From the NCBI RefSeq assembly GCF_030297175.1, contig NZ_AP028070.1, forward strand, positions 3,348,001 to 3,412,000: a stretch of DNA of 64,000 nt, written 5' to 3'. The position numbers and the translations under genes were made by a program. Shown piece after piece: positions 55,737 to 64,000 of the stretch. The DNA is from Marinobacter sp. LA51. Lineage in GTDB: Bacteria > Pseudomonadota > Gammaproteobacteria > Pseudomonadales > Oleiphilaceae. The notes under the pieces were generated by a model, which was not told where the DNA came from, ran no database searches, and was given only the letters and a program-made list of their open reading frames with translations. Position 1 is the stretch's first letter. Every line of letters begins with the position of its first letter.

Positions 55737-56603
55737 TCAGGCAAAGGGCTTGCGCGCCATCAGGCGCTGGACCATGGGTCGTACCACCAGATCCATGGCC
55801 AGCGCCATTTTTGTGCCCGGAATCACCAGGGTGTCGTGACGGGACAGGCTACTGTTGGCGATGACCTGCAGCAGATAGGGGAAATCCACCTCCGAGGGGT
55901 CCCTGAACCGGATCACCAGCATGCTTTCATCTTCAGTCGGTACATCTCTGACCACAAACGGATTGGAGGTGTCGACCAGGGGAATGCGCTGGAAGTTGAT
56001 ATGGGTGTTGGAGAACTGGGGCACGATGTCGTGCACGTAATCGTCCATCCGGTTGATAATGGTCTCTACAACCGCTTCCTGGCTATAGCCCCGCTTGTTG
56101 GTGTCCCGGTGGATCTTCTGGATCCATTCCAGGTTCACAATTGGCACCACCCCAATCAGCAGGTCGACGTACTGGGCGATGTTGTAGGTTTCACTGACCA
56201 CACCACCGTGCAGACCCTCGTAAAACAACAGATCGCTCTCCGCCGTCAAAGGTCCCCAAGGTGTGAAGGTACCGGGCTTGTGGCCCGCCGCCATCAGTTC
56301 ACGATCCTCGTCGTGCACGTACTGCCGGTAGCGGCCATTGCCGGTATGGCCGTAGTCGTAGAACAGCGCTTCCAGCTTATCGATATGGTTGGCCGCCAGC
56401 GCGAAGTGGTTGCGCTCACCGAACTGGCCCTTGGCCGCCAACCTGGCCATCTGCTCCCGGTTGTAGCGGTGAAAACTGTCACCGCTGACCATTGCGGCAT
56501 TCAGTTCCTCACTGGCAAACATCCGGCTGAAAATCTGGCCGGTGGTGGTCGTACCAGCGCCCGAGGAGCCGGTAACCGCAATGATCGGGTGACGCTTGGA
56601 CAT
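55737..56603 (-). CDS. prkB: Phosphoribulokinase-family protein, PrkB type
   Basis: This 288-residue P-loop kinase has AVTGSSGAGTTTTGQIF at the start. The blocks VSGDSFHRYNREQM, PGTFTPWGPL, DLLFYEGLHGG, DLLIGVVPIVNLEWIQKIHRDTNKRGYS and NFQRIPLVDTSNPF follow E. coli PrkB closely. The sequence supports phosphorylation of a ribulose-5-phosphate-like substrate, but no RuBisCO is in the window and the physiological role of PrkB-type enzymes outside autotrophs is unclear. Its 3' end faces the island. Confidence 0.92.
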   Translation of the reverse strand: MSKRHPIIAVTGSSGAGTTTTGQIFSRMFASEELNAAMVSGDSFHRYNREQMARLAAKGQFGERNHFALAANHIDKLEALFYDYGHTGNGRYRQYVHDEDRELMAAGHKPGTFTPWGPLTAESDLLFYEGLHGGVVSETYNIAQYVDLLIGVVPIVNLEWIQKIHRDTNKRGYSQEAVVETIINRMDDYVHDIVPQFSNTHINFQRIPLVDTSNPFVVRDVPTEDESMLVIRFRDPSEVDFPYLLQVIANSSLSRHDTLVIPGTKMALAMDLVVRPMVQRLMARKPFA

Positions 56604-56621
56604 ACAGAAAGGGTCCGGAGA

Positions 56622-59600
56622 TCAGGTGAGACTGGTGAGCAATCGGGGTTTTTCCACCACGAAGCCCTGAGCGTAATCGACGCCCAGCTCAGTCAGCATA
56701 TCGAGGATGTCGCGGGATTCAACCTGAGAGGCAATTACTTCCCGCTTCATGTAGTGAGCCATTTCTACCATGGACTTAACCATGGCGCGGTCGGTTTCAC
56801 TGGTGCTGAGCTGACTGGTGAACGAACCGTCAATCTTGATCAGATCCACCGGCAATGACCGCATAAACTGGAACGAGCTGGGACCACTGCCGAAGTTACC
56901 GAGGCAGAAGCGACACCCCAGTTCCTTCATTTCCAGCATGAAATCAGCAAAGGCCTCAACATCGTTGATGGCAGAAGCTTCGGTCAGCTCGAACCAGAGC
57001 CGCTCGATCGGCGCGTCTTTCTCACTCAGTTTTTCGTAGATGAACTCCAGCAGGGACTGGTCGTTCAGGGAGTGACCCGACAGATTGATACAGATGCCGC
57101 CCATGTGGCGGGGATCCGGCGCCCGCTCGCGCAACCAGTCCAGCATGTGGCCGACTACCCAGCGATCCACTGCCTGCATCCGGTCATACCGCTCGGCCAT
57201 CCGCACAAAATCACGGCCGGTGATCAGGTTGCCGGTGTCATCGTACATGCTGATCAGCACCTCATACTGAGGCGCCATCGCAGCCTGGGCATGCAGCGGA
57301 ATGATTTTCTGGCAGCGCAACAGCATACGCTCTTCGTTGAGATCGCTGAGCCCTGCCACCTTGGCGGCAATCTGTTCCTGTCGCGATTGGTCGTCCGGAT
57401 CCAGGGCGTACTCGCTCACTTTACCGTGACCCTCCTGCTTGGCTGCAGCCAGAGCCTGCTCTGAAGCCCGCAACCAGCGCTCGGCACTGACCAGGCCCGG
57501 CAACTCCGCAACGACCCCAGCACTGGCCGACAGCCGGTAGGTCCGGCCGTCAAACTCAAACTTTGCCGCTTCCACCGATTTGATCAGATCGAGGGCGGTC
57601 TGCTGGGCGTGCTCCGCCGGCACCAGCAGGGCAAATTCAGTCCCGGCCAGGCGCGCCAGCGGCATACCGTCTTCCACCGCGCGACCGAGCAGTTCAGCAA
57701 CCTGCTTCAGGGTTGCGTCGCCGGCCTGGTAGCCGGCGGTATCGTTGAGCAGGCGGAACCGGCGCAGGTCCAGCCGAACCAGCGTGCGTTCGTCTTCGCG
57801 GCGAGCTAGCTGCTGCTCCAGCATGCGCTCGAACTCTCGACGCCCGAGCAGCCCAGTCAGCTCATCGTGGGTGGAAGCCCAGGACAACTGATCGTAGACC
57901 TTGCGCACCATGCGATCGATACTTTCATCCACCAGCGGCCGTTCGTACTGGTTGTCCGGCACGATGATGCCCTTGCGCATGTGGCGGGCCAAAGCCTCGA
58001 GATCCAATTCCACCACCCGCATACCCTGATGGTTCACAAACACGAACCGACTGAACCCACGGGCAATCCACACCAGGCGAATGTACTGCGGCTCATCGGG
58101 GTTATCCTGATCCCGCAACCAATCACCCGTCCGCAGCTTCTGGGCCCGGTTGATCCAGCGCTGCAGGCTTCGTTGTTCACGCTCCGACAGTACCTTGTCG
58201 GTTTTCTGCTCGGGCTGCGCCGGCGGTACCTCAACCAGATCTGGCGCCTTTTCCGGGCTGCGCACCAGGAATTGCTTCAGCTCATCACGAATCTGCGACG
58301 ACGGCAGGTGATTGCTGGAAATCGACGACAGACCGTCCTGAATCACCCGCAGTAGCTCTGGCAGGTTCAAGGTGCTGTCCGGATCGGCCGCAAACGACAG
58401 CAGCGAATCGATCACCGCCAGGTAATCGTGCCAAAGCTGGCTATCCGGACCCTGGCGGATCCAGGTCAGCGACAGCAGGTCGCGCCAGCCGCCATCCAGC
58501 AGGCTCAGCACGGCCCTCGGCACCTTCCGACCGCCCAGCTTTGCATCCAGCACCTGGGCAACTGCCTGCTTGGATTCCGCCACTTTCTGCGCACCTTCGG
58601 CGGCGGCAGCTACCCGCTCAACATTGCGTCGGTAAACCAGGTTTTGGCGATCAATAAGGGAATCGAGCTCTTGAACAGTCTGCTCGAACACCCCGGTATC
58701 CTGTTCGAATTCGGTGGTAATGCGCTGGATCAACTCATCCACCCGCCGCTGCACCACCGGATTGATGCGCCCGCCCTTGGTTCCAAGCTGTGCCAGCCGG
58801 TTCATCACGCCCCGCACCGGGCTGTCGAGATCGTCAAAAAACGCCGGATCGCGCATCACCACCTTGAGCACCGGCACTTCCAGTTGCCGGATACGCTCTT
58901 GGGCATATTCACTCAGCTTCGGGCTTTCCACCACCGACCGGAAAAATCGGTCGACCACATCCAGAGTGCCCTGCTGCTCCTCGTCCAACTTGCTGTCGCC
59001 ACTGGCACGAACCTTCTCCACCACCCGTTCCTTGAGGGTGGTCTCGGCTGCCGACGCCTCAATGGCGGCCACCTGAAGCTGCTGCAGCTCGCGTTGCAAT
59101 TCGCCACTGGACAGCGGCCGGGCGTTCACTGGGAAGGGTAATGGCTCCGGGTCACCGCGAGAGATGCGGCTGGCAGTCAGTGTGGTCAGCAGATTACGAA
59201 CTGTGGCAAAAGCGGTTTGTGCCGCCTGGGCATAACCGCGGAATTCGCCGCTGCTGCGACTGCCCCGGCTACGAGCAGGTTTCGGCTTTTGCTGTTCCGC
59301 GCTCTTCTCGCCATTCGTCCCGGTACGCTGCTCCTGTTCCTGAACGGCGGGCTGCGGCGTGGCCTTAGCGGCCGGCGTCGGGCCGGACTCAGGCTGGGTG
59401 GTGGCCTGATCGCTCAGGTATTTGCTCAGATCCAGGTCCGGCAACACACCGTGACGAATCAGGATGTTGTTGAGCTCCTGGTAGAGCGGCCCCAACTGCG
59501 TAAGTACGGTCTGTTCAAATACTTTCAGGCAGACTTTCTCGACCTCGCGAGACGCCTTCAACTGGCTCAGCCCACTATGGAAAGCTTCACAGACCAGGGA

Positions 59601-60395
59601 CGGACCCAGCGGATTGTGGTGACCAGTGCTGTTGGCAATGCCGAGCTTGTCGAGTCGCAGTTTCAGCTGCAGCAAGTCGCCACGGAACTGGGTGTCGGCC
59701 TTGGTCACCATCACCCGAATGGTCAGCCAGTCTTCGAACTCGCCTTTGTCGACCACCGACAATTCCGAGCCCGGAAATCCTTTAGGTGCCGGTTTCAACG
59801 GCGACTCCAGAGTCCGTGCCATCTGGTGCCAGATCACCCGCTGACGCCCCTGGAGCTGGCCCGAGGCATCCATGAATTCGTTGGCCTGCTGATCGTTGGG
59901 CGCCCGCTGGGCGGCTTGCTTCAGACCCTCGACCATCTTGGCAAAACATTCATCCATCAAGGGTTCGATGAACTGGATAACGGCCTTGGCGGATTGGTGC
60001 AGGACATACTGAACCCGGTCATTAGGTGCCTTCAGCGAGGCGCGATCCTGATCCCGTGAACCACCCCACTGCTGCAACATAGCATCGACTGCCTCGGGCG
60101 CAGAGCGGGTAAAGTGAACGCCCATGGCGCCATCAATGCGCCGGACAATACTGACGTGCAGCTCATGGCGACTGCGACCGTCCAGACTCCGGAAACGCAC
60201 TACCAACTCGTCGGGATTACCGTCGGCCAGGGCACGATCAAGTTTGCGGGAAGTTTCGGCTGAATAACGGACGAACAGACCTTCGGCACAGAAGTCCGCG
60301 ATCTGGCATGGCCAAGCTTCGCCCCGACCCAGATCTATCTGGGCTGCCAGTTTGATGGGCTTACGCGGGCTACTGCGACGTTCTCTCGGATCCAT
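56622..60395 (-). CDS. PilZ-DUF1631-GGDEF-EAL protein with degenerate c-di-GMP catalytic sites
   Basis: This is a 1257-residue multidomain regulator. Residues about 5-110 form a PilZ domain (RERRSSPRKPIKLAAQIDL, with the RxxxR-like start). About 130-800 match DUF1631, long helical stretches with a Gln/Pro/Ser-rich linker near 350-400. About 845-1000 form a GGDEF domain whose signature reads AGTEF. About 1020-1257 form an EAL domain reading YEVLIS in place of EALLR. The metal-binding Asp pair is replaced by GN in CLGNFGSGPSSF, and a late catalytic Glu is lost in IASQVES. Both enzyme sites look dead, so it is probably a c-di-GMP receptor like FimX or LapD. Confidence 0.9.
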   Translation of the reverse strand: MDPRERRSSPRKPIKLAAQIDLGRGEAWPCQIADFCAEGLFVRYSAETSRKLDRALADGNPDELVVRFRSLDGRSRHELHVSIVRRIDGAMGVHFTRSAPEAVDAMLQQWGGSRDQDRASLKAPNDRVQYVLHQSAKAVIQFIEPLMDECFAKMVEGLKQAAQRAPNDQQANEFMDASGQLQGRQRVIWHQMARTLESPLKPAPKGFPGSELSVVDKGEFEDWLTIRVMVTKADTQFRGDLLQLKLRLDKLGIANSTGHHNPLGPSLVCEAFHSGLSQLKASREVEKVCLKVFEQTVLTQLGPLYQELNNILIRHGVLPDLDLSKYLSDQATTQPESGPTPAAKATPQPAVQEQEQRTGTNGEKSAEQQKPKPARSRGSRSSGEFRGYAQAAQTAFATVRNLLTTLTASRISRGDPEPLPFPVNARPLSSGELQRELQQLQVAAIEASAAETTLKERVVEKVRASGDSKLDEEQQGTLDVVDRFFRSVVESPKLSEYAQERIRQLEVPVLKVVMRDPAFFDDLDSPVRGVMNRLAQLGTKGGRINPVVQRRVDELIQRITTEFEQDTGVFEQTVQELDSLIDRQNLVYRRNVERVAAAAEGAQKVAESKQAVAQVLDAKLGGRKVPRAVLSLLDGGWRDLLSLTWIRQGPDSQLWHDYLAVIDSLLSFAADPDSTLNLPELLRVIQDGLSSISSNHLPSSQIRDELKQFLVRSPEKAPDLVEVPPAQPEQKTDKVLSEREQRSLQRWINRAQKLRTGDWLRDQDNPDEPQYIRLVWIARGFSRFVFVNHQGMRVVELDLEALARHMRKGIIVPDNQYERPLVDESIDRMVRKVYDQLSWASTHDELTGLLGRREFERMLEQQLARREDERTLVRLDLRRFRLLNDTAGYQAGDATLKQVAELLGRAVEDGMPLARLAGTEFALLVPAEHAQQTALDLIKSVEAAKFEFDGRTYRLSASAGVVAELPGLVSAERWLRASEQALAAAKQEGHGKVSEYALDPDDQSRQEQIAAKVAGLSDLNEERMLLRCQKIIPLHAQAAMAPQYEVLISMYDDTGNLITGRDFVRMAERYDRMQAVDRWVVGHMLDWLRERAPDPRHMGGICINLSGHSLNDQSLLEFIYEKLSEKDAPIERLWFELTEASAINDVEAFADFMLEMKELGCRFCLGNFGSGPSSFQFMRSLPVDLIKIDGSFTSQLSTSETDRAMVKSMVEMAHYMKREVIASQVESRDILDMLTELGVDYAQGFVVEKPRLLTSLT

Positions 60396-60566
60396 TAACT
60401 ACCTGATCAATCGTAAAACCAGAACGAGAGAGCAATTGCTTCCGCCCCATCTGGCCTTCGTCCCTGGAAACGATGGCAATTGCCACCTGCTACTATTGGG
60501 AACCATGTCTGTAATATACCGGCCTGGTCCCAACCGGCAACCATTACCAATATAACATCCTGATCC

Positions 60567-61637
60567 ATGAAACAGCTTAGTCAGATCTACTTCCTATTGC
60601 TACTTATAGCCGGTGTTTCCGGATGTTCCAGTATTGGCTATTACAGTCAGGCGGTGTCAGGCCATGTTTCACTGATGATGGCGGGCGAACCGGTCGACCA
60701 GCTGATCGCCCGTGACACCACATCGGCGAAACTGAAAGCGAAGTTGAGAACCAGCCAACAGGCCCGGCAGTTTGCCCGCGAAACCCTGAGCCTGCCTGTC
60801 GGCGACGCCTATTCCGAGTATGTGACGCTTGATCACCCCTGGGTCGTGGTCAACCTGGTCGCGGTACCGGAATTCTCGCTTGAACCTCACCGCTGGTGCT
60901 ATCTGGTGCTGGGATGTCAGGCTTACCGGGGTTATTTCAGCCTGGACGACGCGCGGCGGGAACAGGCCAAGTTTGACGATGATCAGTACGACACCTTCAT
61001 TGGCGGCGTGACCGCCTATTCAACCCTGGGCTGGTTCGACGATCCCCTGCATTCCGGCTTCACCAACCTTAGCGACGGCCGGATGGTGGCACTGATATTT
61101 CACGAGCTGGCGCACCAGGTCCTGTACGTCAGTGACGACACCACTTTCAATGAAAGCTTTGCGACCGCAGTGGAGTTGGAGGGCCTGAAACTCTGGTCCA
61201 GGCAGAACGACAACCCCGAGGTGTTCAAACTTGCCCGGGAGCGCCTGCACCAACGGGAACAGACCCTGACCGTAGTGCGGGCAACCACCGAACAGCTCGA
61301 AACCCTGTACCAGCAGCAAGGGCAGATGCCGGTGGCGGTCCTGCGCCAGCAAAAAGAGACAGTGTTGGGCGAACTGGTGCAGGCCTACCTGCGCTTATCC
61401 GAACAGTGGCAGCAACCCGGCCCATTTGGTGCCAACCCCACAAGCCTGAACAACGCCAATCTGGCCCTGTTCCGGCAGTACAACCAGTACGTACCGGGAT
61501 TCCGTCAACTGCTGCTGGAGTTGAATCACGACTTCCCGGCCTTTTACCGAGCCGTCGAGGCCTTGTCGAAGCGCCCGCGCAGCGAACGTCAGCAGACCCT
61601 GGAGACGATGTCAGAGCGGTTTAACGAAGACTTTTGA
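60567..61637 (+). CDS. Zinc-dependent aminopeptidase lipoprotein (PF10023-type)
   Basis: This 356-residue lipoprotein has a signal (LSQIYFLLLLIAGVSGCSSIGYYSQAVSGH) ending in a VSGC lipobox. The zinc site is MVALIFHELAHQVLYVSDDTTFNESFATAVE (HExxH plus downstream Glu). The GYYSQAVSGH and GWFDDPLHSGF blocks match the predicted aminopeptidase family. It probably acts in the periplasm. The 3' end overlaps the convergent argA by 27 bases. Confidence 0.88.
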   Translation: MKQLSQIYFLLLLIAGVSGCSSIGYYSQAVSGHVSLMMAGEPVDQLIARDTTSAKLKAKLRTSQQARQFARETLSLPVGDAYSEYVTLDHPWVVVNLVAVPEFSLEPHRWCYLVLGCQAYRGYFSLDDARREQAKFDDDQYDTFIGGVTAYSTLGWFDDPLHSGFTNLSDGRMVALIFHELAHQVLYVSDDTTFNESFATAVELEGLKLWSRQNDNPEVFKLARERLHQREQTLTVVRATTEQLETLYQQQGQMPVAVLRQQKETVLGELVQAYLRLSEQWQQPGPFGANPTSLNNANLALFRQYNQYVPGFRQLLLELNHDFPAFYRAVEALSKRPRSERQQTLETMSERFNEDF

Positions 61638-62930
61638 CTTGCGCTGGGCATTGTAGGACGCCAGCTTGGGCCCCGGCAGCGCCTGTACCGACGAGATCTG
61701 AAAGCCCCGCTCCCGGAACCAGTGTTCGGTCTGCGTAGTCAGCACAAACAGGTTTTGGATACCCTGCGCCTTCGCCAGCTTTTCAACCATGGCCAGGATA
61801 TCGTCGCCGCGGCCGGCCCGGCGGTAGGACGGGTTCACCGCGAAGCAGGAGAGTTCGCCGGCTTGCTCCTCCGGATAGTAGTACAGGGCCGCACAGCCAA
61901 CGATGGTACCGTCCCGTTCGGCGACCACAAACCGGTCAATCTCGGTTTCCAGCATTTCCCGGGACCGGCGTACCAGCACGCCCTGCTCTTCCAGCGGCTG
62001 GATCAGCTCCAGGATACCGCCGATGTCTTCAACCCGGGCCTGCCGGATCTGTTCGTAGTTATCGCCGCTGACCAGCGTGCCCGAGCCGTCCCGGGTGAAC
62101 ATTTCTTCCAGCAGGGCGCCGTCGTTCACATAGCTGATGATATGGGCGCGCCGAACGCCTTTCACACAGGCATCGCAGGCGGCTCGCAGCAGAGCCGCGT
62201 CGTGGCCGGTCACGGCACCGGCGGAAAGGCGCTCAGAGGCCTGTCGGGCGGAGAGTTCACGGATCAGGCTACCGTCTTCTTCCAGCAAGCCCTGGTCGTC
62301 GATAAACACCAGTAGCTTTTCGGCCTGCAAGGCCGCCGCCACCTGGCTGCCAACGTCTTCGTAAGACAGGTTGAAAGCATCGCCGGTGGGCGAATAGCCC
62401 ATTGGCGGCAGCAACACGATGTGCCCCAACTCCAGCAGTTTCTCGATCCCGGCCACGTCCACCCGCCGGACCCGGCCGGTGTAGCCGAAATCGATGCCGT
62501 CGAGCACGCCCACCGGCCGGGCCGCGACATAGTTACCACTGCTGACCCGAATACGGGCGTTGTGCATGGGGGAATTCACCAGCCCCATGGAGAGCTGGCT
62601 TTCCAGAAACGCGCGCAGACCGCCAATGGCTTCCATCACCATCGGCAGCTGCTGTTCCGGGGTGATTCGCAGGCCCTGGGCGAACGAGGATTCGGCACCG
62701 GCACCGTCAAGGCGGGTCTGGATTTGCGGACGGGCACCAAACGCCACCACCAATCGCACCCCAAGACTGCTCAACAACGCGATGTCGTGGATGATATTGA
62801 TGAAGTTGCCGTGTTCAATGGCATCTCCGGGAATGGTCAACACCACCGTACGGCCGCGATGGGCATTAATGTAGGGGGATGAGTGGCGGAATCCGTGCAG
62901 CCATTCGTTCGATTTCAACCCGGTCTCCAA
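61611..62930 (-). CDS. argA: N-acetylglutamate synthase
   Basis: This 439-residue enzyme makes the first intermediate of arginine synthesis. The amino-acid-kinase-like domain (residues about 25-290: RTVVLTIPGDAIEHGNFINIIHDIALLSSLGVRLVVAFGARPQI) binds arginine for feedback. A C-terminal GNAT acetyltransferase domain carries AVNPSYRRAGRGDDILAMVEKLA (acetyl-CoA loop). It is 18 bases downstream of argE on the same strand, the argE-argA order known from Pseudomonas. Confidence 0.96.
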   Translation of the reverse strand: METGLKSNEWLHGFRHSSPYINAHRGRTVVLTIPGDAIEHGNFINIIHDIALLSSLGVRLVVAFGARPQIQTRLDGAGAESSFAQGLRITPEQQLPMVMEAIGGLRAFLESQLSMGLVNSPMHNARIRVSSGNYVAARPVGVLDGIDFGYTGRVRRVDVAGIEKLLELGHIVLLPPMGYSPTGDAFNLSYEDVGSQVAAALQAEKLLVFIDDQGLLEEDGSLIRELSARQASERLSAGAVTGHDAALLRAACDACVKGVRRAHIISYVNDGALLEEMFTRDGSGTLVSGDNYEQIRQARVEDIGGILELIQPLEEQGVLVRRSREMLETEIDRFVVAERDGTIVGCAALYYYPEEQAGELSCFAVNPSYRRAGRGDDILAMVEKLAKAQGIQNLFVLTTQTEHWFRERGFQISSVQALPGPKLASYNAQRKSKVFVKPL

Positions 62931-62948
62931 GTCAGTCGTTGCAGGCGT

Positions 62949-64000
62949 TTACAAGCAGAATTGTCTGATCAGACCCTTTAGGATCCGAATCGTCGGCTCC
63001 AGCTGGGCCAGCTCAATGTACTCATCAGGCTGGTGGGCCTGATCGATGGAGCCAGGGCCCATTACCAGGGTTTCCAGACCCAGTTTTTGCAGCCAGGGCG
63101 CCTCAGTGGCGAAGGCCACCGCATGGGCGGTATGACCGGTCAGTTTCTCGCAGGCCTTTACCAGGGCAGCATCGGCCGGCGTTTCAAACGGCGGCACGCC
63201 ATCGAATAGCGGCTCGAACTCCATGGTCAGCTCGCGGCGCTCGGCTACCGGCTGAACCTTGCTGAGAATGGCCTGGCGCAGGCTTTCCATGTCCATGCCC
63301 GGCAGTGGCCGCAGATCGAAATGCAGCTCGCACTGGGCGCAGATGCGATTGGGGTTATCGCCACCGTGAATACAGCCGAGATTCAGGGTTGGCACCTGAA
63401 CCTCGAAGTTCGGGTTGCGGTACTGCTCCTGCCACTGACCGCGCAGAGTCAACAGTTCAGACAGGGCTTCATGCATCCCTTCCAGGGCATTGCGACCGAG
63501 CGCCGGGTTCGAGGAGTGACCAGACTGGCCCTCGAACTTCAGGCGCTCCATCATGATGCCCTTGTGCATACGCACCGGCTTCAGGCTGGTGGGTTCGCCA
63601 ATCACCGCGTAACGGGCCTTGGGCTTGCCCGCCTCGGCGAGAGCCCGGGCCCCGTTCATGGAGCTTTCCTCATCGGCGGTCGCCAGCAGAATCAGAGGTT
63701 CCTTCAGCGGCGAACCGGCAAACTCCCGGGCGGCTTCGATAGCCAGGGCAAAAAAGCCTTTCATGTCACAGGTGCCCAACCCGTACCAACGGTTATCCCG
63801 CTCAGTCAGGGTGAACGGATCGCTGGTCCAGCGCTGGTCATCATAGGGTACCGTGTCGGTATGACCGGACAGCACCAACCCTCCCGGGCCACTGCCCAGG
63901 GTGGCAATCAGGTTGAACTTGCCGGGCATGCCCGGCACTTCCAGGATTTCGACAGCAAAGCCCAGCGGCTCCAGCCACTCTGCCAGGATCCGAACCACCG
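62949..64000 (-). CDS. argE: Acetylornithine deacetylase, N-terminus cut by the window end
   Basis: At least 350 residues of a zinc peptidase-family (M20) deacetylase that hydrolyses N-acetylornithine. The metal sites are LSGHTDTVPYDD (His/Asp), LATADEESSMNG (catalytic Glu-Glu) and GEPTSLKP. GLGTCDMKGFFALAIEAA carries the bridging Asp. The frame runs off the right edge, and the ATG at 63996-63998 is internal, so about 30 residues are missing. Together with argA it gives two steps of the linear acetyl-cycle arginine route. Confidence 0.95.
   Translation of the reverse strand, partial: VVRILAEWLEPLGFAVEILEVPGMPGKFNLIATLGSGPGGLVLSGHTDTVPYDDQRWTSDPFTLTERDNRWYGLGTCDMKGFFALAIEAAREFAGSPLKEPLILLATADEESSMNGARALAEAGKPKARYAVIGEPTSLKPVRMHKGIMMERLKFEGQSGHSSNPALGRNALEGMHEALSELLTLRGQWQEQYRNPNFEVQVPTLNLGCIHGGDNPNRICAQCELHFDLRPLPGMDMESLRQAILSKVQPVAERRELTMEFEPLFDGVPPFETPADAALVKACEKLTGHTAHAVAFATEAPWLQKLGLETLVMGPGSIDQAHQPDEYIELAQLEPTIRILKGLIRQFCL

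Noticed and set aside
55526..55864. 112-codon plus-strand frame at the right end of the island
   Set aside because: It has no ribosome site, overlaps prkB and encodes no recognisable protein.
55836..56858. 340-codon plus-strand frame across prkB and the 3' end of the c-di-GMP protein
   Set aside because: It runs antisense through two well-conserved genes and shows no domain of its own.
59217..60059. 280-codon plus-strand frame opposite the PilZ-DUF1631 gene
   Set aside because: It is an antisense shadow of the DUF1631 region with no start context or domain.

Overview
The window reads as a contiguous piece of a chromosome from a moderately GC-rich, marine or halophilic gammaproteobacterium. 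A Marinobacter-like member of the Alteromonadales/Oceanospirillales side is my best guess. This rests on gene content and protein style (LptD-SurA-PdxA-KsgA-ApaH cluster, SlmA, E. coli-type SpeD, Vfr/CRP, LifO-dependent secreted lipase, proX-proW-proV osmoprotectant uptake). No rRNA, tRNA, transposase, integrase or CRISPR array was recognised.

Layout. 0-5 kb: start of a membrane protein cut by the window edge, then a two-gene MexH/MexI-like RND efflux operon and a small DUF3301 protein. 5-9.5 kb: secreted triacylglycerol lipase with its foldase, then a membrane histidine kinase convergent with a LuxR-type response regulator. 9.6-14 kb: a PstS/OmpA fusion protein behind a Pho-box-like element, a family-3 binding protein, an aminotransferase and an inositol monophosphatase. 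14.1-14.2 kb: an intergenic element with 28-bp arms and two inner hairpins. 14.2-23 kb (minus strand): slmA, thiG, thiS, DUF423, apaH, rsmA, pdxA, surA, lptD. 23-25.6 kb: amgK-murU peptidoglycan recycling and a djlA-like gene. 25.6-32.3 kb: DUF3530, then rpe-gph and trpE-G-D-C behind an unlisted TrpL-like leader peptide with Trp codons.

32.3-47.6 kb is ordinary chromosome: DUF4202, three glutathione-transferase-like proteins, hydrolases, an M14 peptidase, the glycine betaine/choline-type ABC system (with an intercistronic hairpin after proX), a lipoprotein binding protein, a META-domain lipoprotein, a fatty-acid-hydroxylase-family membrane protein, vfr/crp, an OsmC protein, speD and azoR.

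47.7-55.7 kb stands out. The DNA is visibly richer in A/T and holds two pirins, an AtaL-like protein, a LysR regulator with a T-N11-A dyad over its own start codon, a YcaC-type hydrolase plus a diverged paralogue, an ABM-domain membrane protein, an LpxR-type lipid A deacylase and an NAD(P)H-FMN reductase. I read it as an acquired redox/aromatic-stress and envelope-modification island. No mobility gene marks its ends.

55.7-64 kb returns to core-like sequence: a PrkB-type phosphoribulokinase homologue, a 1257-residue PilZ-DUF1631-GGDEF-EAL protein with both c-di-GMP catalytic signatures degraded, a zinc aminopeptidase lipoprotein, and argE-argA for arginine synthesis (argE is cut by the window end).
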